Below are positions 33,501 through 45,500 of a stretch of DNA of 64,000 nt, piece after piece. The notes beneath the pieces were generated by a model. That model was not told the DNA's origin and ran no database searches. It was given only the letters and a program-made list of their open reading frames with translations. The stretch is from NCBI RefSeq assembly GCF_000004195.4, contig NC_030683.2:2179935-2243934 (forward strand), read 5' to 3'. The position numbers and the translations under genes are program-made. Source of the DNA: Xenopus tropicalis. Its lineage: Eukaryota; Chordata; Amphibia; Anura; Pipidae. Numbering within the stretch: the first letter of the stretch is position 1; every line of letters begins with the position of its first letter.

Positions 33501-36500
33501 CCAGTTTCTCTTCTAAAGCCACGAACGTCCCCTGCGACCTCAGCGAATTTGCCTTCCTGCCCCTGCCCGGTGCAAAGAGACATTAGTACATTCCTATAGA
33601 AACTGGCTGGAACATTGGGGGGTGGCTACTGTCTGTCTGGGGGTTCCACTGTTTGATCAAATGTATCAGAGCCGGGGTATAAAGTGTTAATTATTTTGTA
33701 CCTTTGTACTGAGACCCGATTGGCCGCTCCGTTCTTGCCCCGGCACTGCGCAAACTGAACAAACTCCACATAATTCACGTTGGCCGACCCCTCGTCGAGC
33801 CCGCAGCGGGCAAGGAAACGGCCAAGTTGGTCGCTCGAAAGTTGCAGATGAAACTTCCCCAAGACAATAAGAAAGTCTTCTTTGGTTACCTAGCAACCCA
33901 AATATATACGTCTCTCATTAAAGGGAAACCTAACCAATAGCTGAACATCCAACTGCCCAACGTATTAAAGGAGAAGTCAAGCCAAAACCAATATCCAGTA
34001 TATATACAGTATGTAGCCCTAGGCCTGGCTTCTCAGCAGCAGCAGATGGAGCACACTGAGCATGTGCAGTGCCACTGACACACAACAGATCCCGGAAGCT
34101 ATAGTTCTGGGGTAACACGGGGGGTGATACAGGGGTAACACAGGGGGTAACACAGGGATAACACAGGGGGTAACACAGGGGGTGATACAGGTGTAGCCCA
34201 CCTGTGCACATACTGTGGTACTACTGCTTTACTTGGCGCTACAGGAGTCCTGAGCCCCGCTTACTATGGGGACAGGAGTTTCCCAGCAATGGCGTGCCTC
34301 CACCCAGGGATAGTGGTATGGACTTATTTCCTACCCCCTGGGAACTTCATAGGTTGATGTGCCCCTCCGGACTAATAGATCTCACCACACGGGTATATGA
34401 ATGAAGTAAATGAAAAGGTTTATTGGACGGACACCTCTCCAGGAGCAGCTTAACCATAGTATACAGTGCAGGGTATATCTCCATACATCTCATTGAGTAC
34501 CATCTCCTGTTGGCCTACCCAACGGTACTCCCGACATGTGTTCCCATCTAGGGGCTCTCCCCGGTACTCACGGCAAGACACTCTACCATAGAGTTCCCCC
34601 GGTACTCACGCTAGGACGTTACCCCACAGGGACCCACACCGGTACTCTCATAGGGCATCCTCAGATCCGGCCTCCTGGACTGGTGGTGCCTTGGTACACC
34701 TTCCCTAGCCTCTTAATTCCCTGCACTCCGGCTGATGTATTGCCGGGAGGTCTTAACCTCGCTTACTACTCCTGGAGGGGCCATGTCCGCCCATTCTAAC
34801 CTCGCTACTCTACATATCACTCCTAGAGCGATCTATTACAAAACTCCTATATCAGAACTGTGCCCAGGGCACCCACTCCATTACTGGAGCAGTCCCTAGA
34901 CCAACCAACCCCTACAGCACATGGCTGCGTTATTTATATGGGCCTGTGTACCACCTTGTGGTCATAACCCGAACTACAGGGGTCCTCCCCATTAACTATA
35001 TAGCACCCAGTCATCCCAGTGTCCCTGTGTCCCAGCACCACCCTGTGGTCTGTCCTAGGGGTTCCTGTCCTAAGGGCCCGTTTTTGGTAAACCCCTACAT
35101 TCTCCCCCTACAAGAAAATTGTCACCTCCTGGCTGACACACATTCTACTAAATACAATACATTTACCATGTTGTTTTCACATCACGCTTCACAGCTCCTC
35201 CAGGAGACTGCCATGGTACAATGGATGACTGAAAAGGAAGAACGAGACATAAAAACATTCCCACCCTCCATAGTCTTGGTGAAAGTCCCCATAAGAGTCT
35301 CTGTCCCTTAGACATTTCACACTGAAACAAGAGAGAAAGGACAACTTATTGCCCAAAAAAAATCAAAACAATTTCTTTATTTTGCAGCAAAGAAAATAAT
35401 AGAAAGACTTTCTTTTCCTGACCCTCCCCTCCTCCTTGAGGGAGTCCAGCTCCCAAGGTGATCCCACCTTGGGTCCGTTCATCCACCAACGGGTGGGCAT
35501 TTAGGCAAACTTGCGCCCTCTTGGGCTAACTCAGGATCTCCCCTCCGGGAATCGTGACAGGAGCAGCACTTTCCTCCCAACCAGCCGGTTGGCTGCGACT
35601 TGGATGATCCTTACCCATCGTCGACGGCTCCTCCAGGGAGAAGGACAAGTCCCTCCTGAGGGGCACACCCAAACGACAGGTGTCACTCACCCCTGAACTG
35701 AAAAGTTCCCGCCTGGGATTAAACAAGTCCCACTGAAGACTCTCTCACACCATATACGCAAACCGCATCTGTATGTCAATATATGAGGCGTAGTAGCAAG
35801 GGTGTGGTTTTTCCACTGGTACCCCACTGGGCAATTCAACTTCCGTACTAAAATAGCGCGGTTCTGGGCTCTTTCTCCCGCAGCTATATACGGTGTGGCG
35901 TAGCACAGTGCGGCCCCACCACCACTCTTTTTCCAGCGCCCTGACAAACTTCCAGGCCGCCATTTTCTTCAGGGGATCAGCGTGGTACAGGCACTTCCCA
36001 GCCTTCTTTTCCTTGGCTGCTATCTCCGCCACCACCCAATCGTCCATTAGGGACTCCATTTTATCATACACCCAGAGGGGTGCGTATGGCATATAGTATC
36101 CCCAAAGCCTAAATATCTTGTAATTCATGACCCGCTGTATTCTGGACACTCGGCAGAATATATCGGGGTCACCCTTACCAGGCAGGACCCAGAAGTCCTT
36201 CTCCTCCTCTTTAGTAATTTTTCTAGGAGCTAGGATACTATTAGGTAGTTTAAACAACTGAGGACTATAGAAGTCTTCCTCCTCCGTCTCATCCAGGTTA
36301 TCCCAGCCGGGATTAGGGGTACTAACTGCCCCATTGGCTCCTTCAGAGGCCTCATTTCTCTTTTTGAGAACCTCTATATAGGGTGGTAGAGACTTTACTT
36401 CGGGTGGTCCCCCTTTATCACTAGTGGACTCGGGACTCTGCGCGGCCTCCTCCGGGCCTTGCGGCACCCCTTGGGGTTCTGGCTCAACCGTAGCCTGGGC

Positions 36501-39500
36501 TTGACTGATACTAGGGGCTTCGGGTAAAATGGCTGCAGGCTCACTCTCTACCCGTCCGCCCTGGGATTCCCAACCCTGGGACTCCTCATTCACCCCCTGG
36601 GGTTTCTCACTACTTACATCCCCGGAGGCTACGGACCCCGAGATCTCCACCTTCCAGGGATACAACTGTAGTGGTCCGGACACCAGGGTAAGGTCGCCGT
36701 CCCCTAGGTATCGCCCGTATACGGCTGGACTTGACTGGTTGGTATTTAGAGTCGTCAACATTGCCAGCGTGGTTCTGTATCCATCATTGAGCTTGTCCTC
36801 TCTCAAAGGTCCCATCCAACCTCTGTGTCCACAGCTTGGGCATCGGCCCAGGGCCTGTTTTAGAGCTGAATGGACCTCGGCCCCACAGTCACCACATATG
36901 GGCACCATGAGGAATTCTCCCAACGGCGAGGGCTTCTCTACAAAAGATCCTAGCCACACGTAACGAATATTGGCATCGTACAGGCTACCAACTTCCGGTC
37001 TAGAAAGCATGGGTGTCTCACTCCCTCTTTCACTTCCGGACTTAATCGACATGCTTGCTGTGGAGTTGTAGAGGAGCTTACTCTCACGACTCACTGCCAA
37101 CTGAGAAAGTCCCAAAATGGCCGCTGTGACATCAGCTAGCAACGTCACTTCCTCAGCCCTGTGCGCACTTTCTAACGTGTCCTATTGGCCGCTGACCCTC
37201 ACGGGGCGGTCGGTATGCAAATCAGGTACTTTCCCTTCTGGCCCGCCTAGATCTCACGGGTATTCCCCGGCTCTCCCTTGGCGCCAATCTTCCTGCAATC
37301 CTATTGGCTAGGAGCGCCCTTGCTCCTCTTTTCGCGCCAAATCCCACCTGGGGATGCGGATCAGGATGGCCCAAATCTAATCCGGTCGGGAAAAGGGTCT
37401 CACAGACACACTAGGCCTCAGTTCCTTTAGAGCCCGGTCTGGCAAAAAGTTCCTGCTCTCATCTCAGCAGTGCCTCCAAATGTAGCCCACCTGTGCACAT
37501 ACTGTGGTACTACTGCTTTACTTGGCGCTACAGGAGTCCTGAGCCCCGCTTACTATGGGGACAGGAGTTTCCCAGCAATGGCGTGCCTCCACCCAGGGAT
37601 AGTGGTATGGACTTATTTCCTACCCCCTGGGAACTTCATAGGTTGATGTGCCCCTCCGGACTAATAGATCTCACCACACGGGTATATGAATGAAGTAAAT
37701 GAAAAGGTTTATTGGACGGACACCTCTCCAGGAGCAGCTTAACCATAGTATACAGTGCAGGGTATATCTCCATACATCTCATTGAGTACCATCTCCTGTT
37801 GGCCTACCCAACGGTACTCCCGACATGTGTTCCCATCTAGGGGCTCTCCCCGGTACTCACGGCAAGACACTCTACCATAGAGTTCCCCCGGTACTCACGC
37901 TAGGACGTTACCCCACAGGGACCCACACCGGTACTCTCATAGGGCATCCTCAGATCCGGCCTCCTGGACTGGTGGTGCCTTGGTACACCTTCCCTAGCCA
38001 CTTAATTCCCTGCACTCCGGCTGATGTATTGCCGGGAGGTCTTAACCTCGCTTACTACTCCTGGAGGGGCCATGTCTGCCCATTCTAACCTCGCTACTCT
38101 ACATATCACTCCTAGAGCGATCTATTACAAAACTCCTATATCAGAACTGTGCCCAGGGCACCCACTCCATTACTGGAGCAGTCCCTAGACCAACCAACCC
38201 CTACAGCACATGGCTGCGTTATTTATATGGGCCTGTGTACCACCTTGTGGTCATAACCCGAACTACAGGGGTCCTCCCCATTAACTATATAGCACCCAGT
38301 CATCCCAGTGTCCCTGTGTCCCAGCACCACCCTGTGGTCTGTCCTAGGGGTTCCTGTCCTAAGGGCCCGTTTTTGGTAAACCCCTACACAGGGGTAACAC
38401 AGGGGGTAACACAGGGGTAACACAGGGGGTAACACAGGGGGAACACAAGGGTAACACAGGGGTAACACCGGGGGTAACACTGGGATTAACACAGGGGGTA
38501 ACACAAGGGTAACACAGGGGGTAACACAAGGGTAACACAGGGGTAACACCGGGGGTAACACAGGGATTAACACAGGGGGTAACACAAGGGTAACACAGGG
38601 GGTAACACAAGGGTAACACAGGGGGTAACACAGGGAGTAACACAGGGGGTAACACAGGGGTAACAGAGGGGGTATTACAGGGAGTAACACAGGGAGTAAC
38701 ACAGGGGGTAACACAGGGGGTAACACGGGGGTAACACAGAGGGTAACACAGGGGGTAACACAGGGAGTAACACGGGGGTAACACAGGGGGTAACACAGGG
38801 GGTAACACAGGGGTTACACAGGGAGTAACACGGGGGTAACACAGGGGGTAACACAGGGAGTAACACGGGGGTAACACAGGGGGTAACACAGGGGTAACAC
38901 AGGGATCACAAGGGATCCCAAGATCCCTTTATATTTGGCAAATAGGCACCCTGCCTACTTACCTTCCCAATCTTCTGTGGGTCACAGAGCAGGAACTCGG
39001 CCATCATTGCTCGGGCTCCTTCCCTGAACTTCTCCTTCAGCCATTTCTCTATGCTCAGAGATACGTTCCTGTCCCTCCCCGCGTGGGTCAGAGCCGCTCT
39101 GCTTGTTTCTATGGGGGTAACAGAATTTATAGCAAACACACAGGCAGCAACAATTACCCCATTGTGGTACCTTAGGCTGTGCCCCTGTAGTTACCCCTGG
39201 AGCCGTTTGCCCCATTTCCCCACAGCCACCCCACTGGCTATTATAGGCTTTCCCAGGATGCACTGCTACTCTGGCCAGATGATAGGAGACCAGTCAAGGT
39301 TCTGTTCCCCTTTACAAACTTGGTAGTTGGGCCGGTTCGGTCCCAGAGAGCTTCTCTAGCGCCGTCAGCAAAGGGCTGGGCTGGTTCCCCAGAGGCTTTA
39401 GGTCCTTGTCTCCCAAACGGCGCAGCAATTCTTCCATTCCCAGAGCCGCCCCACCGTCTCTCACATATCTGTCATGTAAAAATCATTTTTATATATATAT

Positions 39501-42500
39501 GTTGCCATAATTACACCCTGGCTAGTGGGGGGGGGGTTTAGTTACACTTCTAGTGGCAACCCCAGGGCATGCTGGGATTTGTGGTGTAGGACCTGGGGGG
39601 GCCTCATATTCTATATCAGACATATCGGTGGCCATTTATCAGCCCATGGTAACCAATCAAATGGTTGCATTTATTGTTCTACCAACAGTTCACTTAAAAA
39701 AAGCCAATCACTGGTTGGTTGCTATGGGTTACTGCCCACGGGCAAAGTTTTCCAGTGTTGCTAAATGAGCCCCATTGTATTAATAATAACATTGCCTTGC
39801 CTGTTCCAGAGCTTGGGAAACTCAGCGTCCGTCATCTCCAGGCCCAGTTTGGACAGAACCGCGCGGAATTCCGATGCATTCAGAGCCCCCTTCGAGAAAT
39901 GGCGGGCGAGTTCAAAGTGCCTGTGGGGATCAAGAGTGGAAGGAGGCGGAGCCCATAGCAGCCAATGATAAAGGCAACAATGTGTCAGCACCGTGGGTTC
40001 TACGGGCCCAGGTTCTGCTTTGATTTGGGCCATGCATTTACTGGTGCTGGGGTCACTGGTGTAAGTATGGAGGAAACAGACCCTGTAGTAATGGGGGGGC
40101 CCCGGCCCGCAGGGTCAGGTTGTAAAGAAATGCCCCTCCCCAGCCGCTCTGTGTGCACTGGGGCCCCTTGCAACTGCTTGGGGCCCTGTTGAGAGTCGCC
40201 CCGATACGAACTGCAGGAAGGTTTCTGTTCAGGGAAAAGTGAAAGACAGTCGGACTGGGGGGTGCAGGGCCCACCAGGGTTACCAACCCCCCAAGGGGCC
40301 CCTTGCTGTGGCCCCCACCCAACCCCCACCCCAAGCATGCGTAAATGAAACTTAATTTCAGCACATCGGGGGACAGCGTCGGACTTGGCCGCCGGGGCAC
40401 CGGGAAAAAAACAGGCCGTAGTGGGCCCCAGAGGGCCAGACCCGAACCCCCCGGGGTGCTCCCATGATCCTTTGGCTTCACCAATGCGCCGCAGGTAAGT
40501 TTCATTTAGGCGCACTCGGGGGAGGGTGTTGGAGGGTGTTGGGGGCCCTGTGGGTGGGGTGCGAAGGCGTCGGGGGCCATTGGGGGGTGCAGGGGCCCCC
40601 AACACCCTCCAACCCCCTCCCCCGACCCCTTTGATCCCCACGGGGGGGTGAAGGGGCCCCTGAGGCAGAAGCCCCGGTGGGCCCTGCATCCCCAGTCCGA
40701 CCCTATCAGGGGAGGGGGATCTGCAGCCCTGGAATCGGGTCTTGGCTGGCAGAACCCATTGGGTCTTTTCCCGGTGCCCCGCTGGCCCAGTTCGCCCCCG
40801 GAGAAGGGAATTTTTAGCACAGAAAATGTAAGAGCCAGAAATGCTGAGTTCCAGCTGCTTTGCCTTTAATTGGGGCGATTCTGCCCCCCCGGGCTGCGCG
40901 TGGGGCCCCAGTGATGAGAATATAAATCTGTTCCCTGGCACCAACAGAATGAAGGAAATGGTGCCAGGGGGCATTGGGTGCCAACACTCAGCCCCCTGCA
41001 GAACTGGGCCGCCCACGGCTTCTGTGTCAGGGCAATTAGCATTCTGGGCTCACCCCCCAGCCAATCATTATCCTGGGAATGACTCGCCCTGAGTGCCCCC
41101 CCGTAACCCCCTGTATTTCCCATAGAAACAACTGAAGAATCTCCCATGACATTTTCATTTTAGGGGAACCCCAGATTCTACAGGGGCTCAAGTTACTGAT
41201 CACAGAGCTGCAATTATATATCTACTCCATGTAAATCTCTATGGAGGGGACCCTCGGAGCAGAGGCGCCATTACTCTATGGCAGCTCCTACCCATATGAA
41301 TTAATAGAAAGAGGGTCATAGTGACCAAGCAGGGGGTCCCCCCCCCCCATTTCTATGACACGGACCTGTTATTTGCCATGTCCCTGAGTTCTAGATGAAC
41401 GTGATGTGCAGCCTTCAGAGTGGCTTTGTGTTTCCTCCTGTGGGGGTCCAGCCATTCCGGGGGGTCTCTGTTCTCTTCCTTCTTGAATCGATCATAGAAA
41501 GCATCAAAGGTTATTACTTGCCGGTCCCCCAGATGTAACCTGCACGGCGACAAAGACACATCTGTACCTGTATCCCCTCCAAATATTCTTGGCTCTGGTA
41601 TATCTCATTGTATGGACAGAGACGTGGGGGGGATCTCAGCCAAAGGCACCGGGTCCCCAAAACTGGGTTTGCTTTTGCCGTATTAAAGATAGCTTCATGG
41701 CCTTTAATCAGAAATAATAAATACATGGGAACTATAATAAACAGTAAATGTATCAGGTAAATGCTATAAATCTACCCTATTGTACCCCAAGGGGCCCCAA
41801 ACAGTTACCGTGGGCAACAAGGGGACTGCGGGGGGGGTTCTTACCGCTGGAGGAGGCACTGAAAGAGCTGTTCGCTGATATATCGGCCCAGGAAGGCTGT
41901 CACTGTCCCCAGCAAGGCGTCCCTTAAAGAATAAAATAAGAATAAAAACTTGGTTTATGCTCCTCCCCCCATGGCCCCACCCACTAATAATATAATAATG
42001 TAAATAATATAATGAAAAAAATATAATAAAATAATTATATCATAATATATAGTGAATTAAGTGCCCCCTATTGTAACATATAGGGATATTATAAGCCCCC
42101 GAGGGGTTCCTTATAATATATAGTGAATAAAGTGCCCCCTATTGTAACATATAGGGATATTATAAGCCCCCGAGGGGTTCCTTATAATATATAGTGAATA
42201 AAGTGCCCCCTATTGTAACATATAGGGATATTATAAGCCCCGAGGGGTTCCTTATAATATATAGTGAATAAAGTGCCCCCTATTGTAACATATAGGGATA
42301 TTATAAGCCCCCGAGGAGTTCCTTGTAATATATAGTGAATAAAGTGCCCCCTATTGTAACATATAGGGATATTATAAGCCCCCGAGGGGTTCCTTATAAT
42401 ATATAGTGAATAAAGTGCCCCCTATTGTAACATATAGGGATATTATAAACCCCGAGGGGTTCCTTATAATATATAGTGAATAAAGTGCCCCCTATTGTAA

Positions 42501-45500
42501 CATATAGGGATATTATAAGCCCCCGAGGGGTTCCTTATAATATATAGTGAATAAAGTGCCCCCTATTGTAACATATAGGGATATTATAAACCCCCGAGGG
42601 GTTCCTTATAATATATAGTGAATAAAGTGCCCCCTATTGTAACATATAGGGATATTATAAGCCCCCGAGGAGTTCCTTATAATATATAGTGAATAAAGTG
42701 CCCCCTATTGTAACATATAGGGATATTATAAACCCCCGAGGGGTTCCTTATAATATATAGTGAATAAAGTGCCCCTATTGTAACATATAGGGGATATTAT
42801 AAGCCCCCGAGGAGTTCCTTATAATATATAGTGAATAAAGTGCCCCCTATTGTAACATATAGGGATATTATAAACCCCCGAGGGGTTCCTTATAATATAT
42901 AGTGAATAAAGTGCCCCCTATTGTAACATATAGGGATATTATAAGCCCCCGAGGAGTTCCTTATAATATATAGTGAATAAAGTGCCCCCTATTGTAACAT
43001 ATAAGGATATTATAAGTCACCAAGACATTCCATGGCCATATAAGTCAGAGGCTGAGGGCCAAGTGCTTTTATACAGGTCATGGAACTCTGAGGTGACTTC
43101 TAATATCCTTATATTTTACAACAGGGGGTAAGTGAGTCATGTGACAGAAATGACATCACTAAGCTCCAATTATAAGGTTGTAATTTACAGAATAATCACG
43201 CCTTTTGTGTATTATAATAACATAATATACAATAATAAATATATATGCTATAATGATACAATAAAATGATATAGTAAAAATAATAATAATTATGAAAATG
43301 GTAAAACAGATATAATCAATAAAAAATACATATAATTATAATAAAATAATATATTCCTATAATGATGTTATAATAACATGATATAATAATATAATAATAA
43401 TTATACAACCCCCCCGGTACCTTTTCACTCTCCCTCGACCTTCGGGGTCGTTGCTCCAGAACAGGGATTTGAGCCGGTAGAACCCTCCGGAGTTTAACTT
43501 GTCAAACAGCTGATACTGCAGCTACGGGCAGGGAACCAATGTATGGTCAGTAACTGTAGCGCCCGTCCTCGGGGCCCCCCAGTAAATATCTTACTTGCCC
43601 TTTATCCGTCATTTCTCTCTAATGGTTTTTGCTGAATGTGAGTGCGCGCTATCCTAAAGGGGAACTAAAGCCTAAAAAAGAATCTGCTTGGAAATGCTGT
43701 ACTTTATATACTGTACCAGCCCAGAGGTACTGCGGCCCTATAACAGTAATGACCCATCATAGTTGCCCCCAGCAGCCCCCCATCTTAGATCTTGTTAGGC
43801 CATCTGTGTGTCAGTGGCACCGCACATGCTCAGTGGTGAAGAACAAGCAGTGATGTCTCGGGGGGGGAAAGATGCAGCGCAATGACAAGCGGAGGGGGCA
43901 AGAGTACACAGAAACCCCCAGATACCCCTTCTCCTACCCCTAGTTCCAGCCCCTATAGAAGCCGACACAATAGGGCTGCTTATGAAATAAGTTCTGATGC
44001 AGACTGCACTGATTTCTATGCTGCCATGTAATGAGTTGTGGTTCAGTCTAAATGATCAAAGTAAAGGGGAGTAAAGGCGGAGCTGTCCAACCTCTTCCGC
44101 CTGGCGGTGGATCCGAGAGGTGTCCGAATGGAAAACAACTCCTTCTTCCTTTCTTCCATTCTCCCAGCTGTTCCCATCTGCAGGGCGAGAGCATGGGGAT
44201 TCCATTCAGTGCAGGGGCAAAACCTCAGTTTAACTGGGGCAGACTGTACCATTTGCATGTACACGGGGGTGGCACAAAGTATGGAAATAAACTGGGGATA
44301 GTGGGTTACAGAAGATTAAGGGGCAGATGTATTAAAGGTTAACCGGGGCCAATTCCATCTAAAAATAACACTTTACACATTGTACTTAAGCTCGCGACTC
44401 TTTAGTCAGCTGCTAATTTGTGACAGTAGTCAGAACCAGCAGTGTAGGGAATAGAAACACCCCCTTTAGGAATCACTTGATATTTGTAAGTTACTAAAAT
44501 GTTATAATTAACCCCCCCCAGGGGCCCATATTGGCCCATTACAGTTCCTGAATACAAGTCCAGTGAGACTGCACCTTGGCGCTTGGGGTAAATACCCGCA
44601 GTGGGAGGAGCAAGTTCCTATAATGAAGGGGGTCAATGTTCATAAAAACTCTGTCCATTCCTGTGTAACCGCAATTGCGACTGCCGTCATAAATTAGCCC
44701 TGATATCTATAACCGTGGGGCCCACTCCTCTATAGGCTCCTGGCACTGTGTCTGGGGGCGGAACCAGCCTGAAGGCCAATGAGGAAAGAGATAGGAAAGA
44801 ATACATAGAAACTCTTGGATCACTGTCTGAAAATCAATTAAAGGGGAACCAAAAAAGCAGAGTATTTTTATATTAAAATATTATATTATACAACTCCCCA
44901 ATATCCATTCATCCCTCATTCTCACTGGGTTTATAGTTATGTGTAACTGTCACTGTGTCTGTCCCTTTCCCTTCCCTGCACTGCTGGTTCTGACTCCTGA
45001 TACAACTCCCCAATATCCATTCATCCCTCATTCTCACTGGTTTATAGTTATGTGTAACTGTCACTGTGTCTGTCCCTTTCCCTTCCCTGCACTGCTGGTT
45101 CTTGACTCCTGATACAACTCCCCAATACCCATTCATTCCTCATTCTCACTGGGTTTATAGTTATGTGTAACTGTCACTGTGTCTGTCCCTTTCCCTTCCC
45201 TGCACTGCTGTTCTGACTCCTGATACAACTCCCCAATATCCATTCATTCCTCATTCTCACTGGGTTTATAGTTATGTGTAACTGTCACTGTGTCTGTCCC
45301 TTTCCCTTCCCTGCACTGCTGGTTCTGACTCCTGATACAACTCCCCAATATCCATTCATTCCTCATTCTCACTGGGTTTATAGTTATGTGTAACTGTCAC
45401 TGTGTCTGTCCCTTTCCCTTCCCTGCACTGCTGGTTCTGACTCCTGATACAACTCCCCAATACCATTCATTCCTCATTCTCACTGGGTTTATAGTTATGT

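Larger units (their letters stand above)
34192..38388 (-). mobile_element. Non-autonomous LTR retrotransposon
   Basis: Two direct repeats of 908 bases (34192-35099 and 37481-38388), each TG...CA, enclose 2381 bases. Flanks repeat CAGG (34188-34191, 38389-38392), a 4-bp target duplication. Read on the minus strand, a primer-binding-site candidate (TGGAGGCACTGCTGAGAT, two bases inside the LTR at about 37478) and a polypurine tract (AGGGGGAGAA, 35109-35100) sit where expected, so the element points leftwards, in the same sense as its host gene (intron 8 of the EF-hand gene). By eye the two LTRs differ at only two positions, so the insertion is young. The interior encodes one protein (35745-37052). 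I find no protease, reverse transcriptase, RNase H or integrase. Confidence 0.93.

Noticed and set aside
37053..37148. Upstream extension of the LTR-element protein
   Set aside because: The frame is open but begins with GTG and has no ATG before 37052, so the ATG start is preferred.
40000..41016. A 338-residue frame on the minus strand
   Set aside because: GC-rich overlapping hAT MITE debris in an intron; no family resemblance and no splice-phase link to the EF-hand exons.
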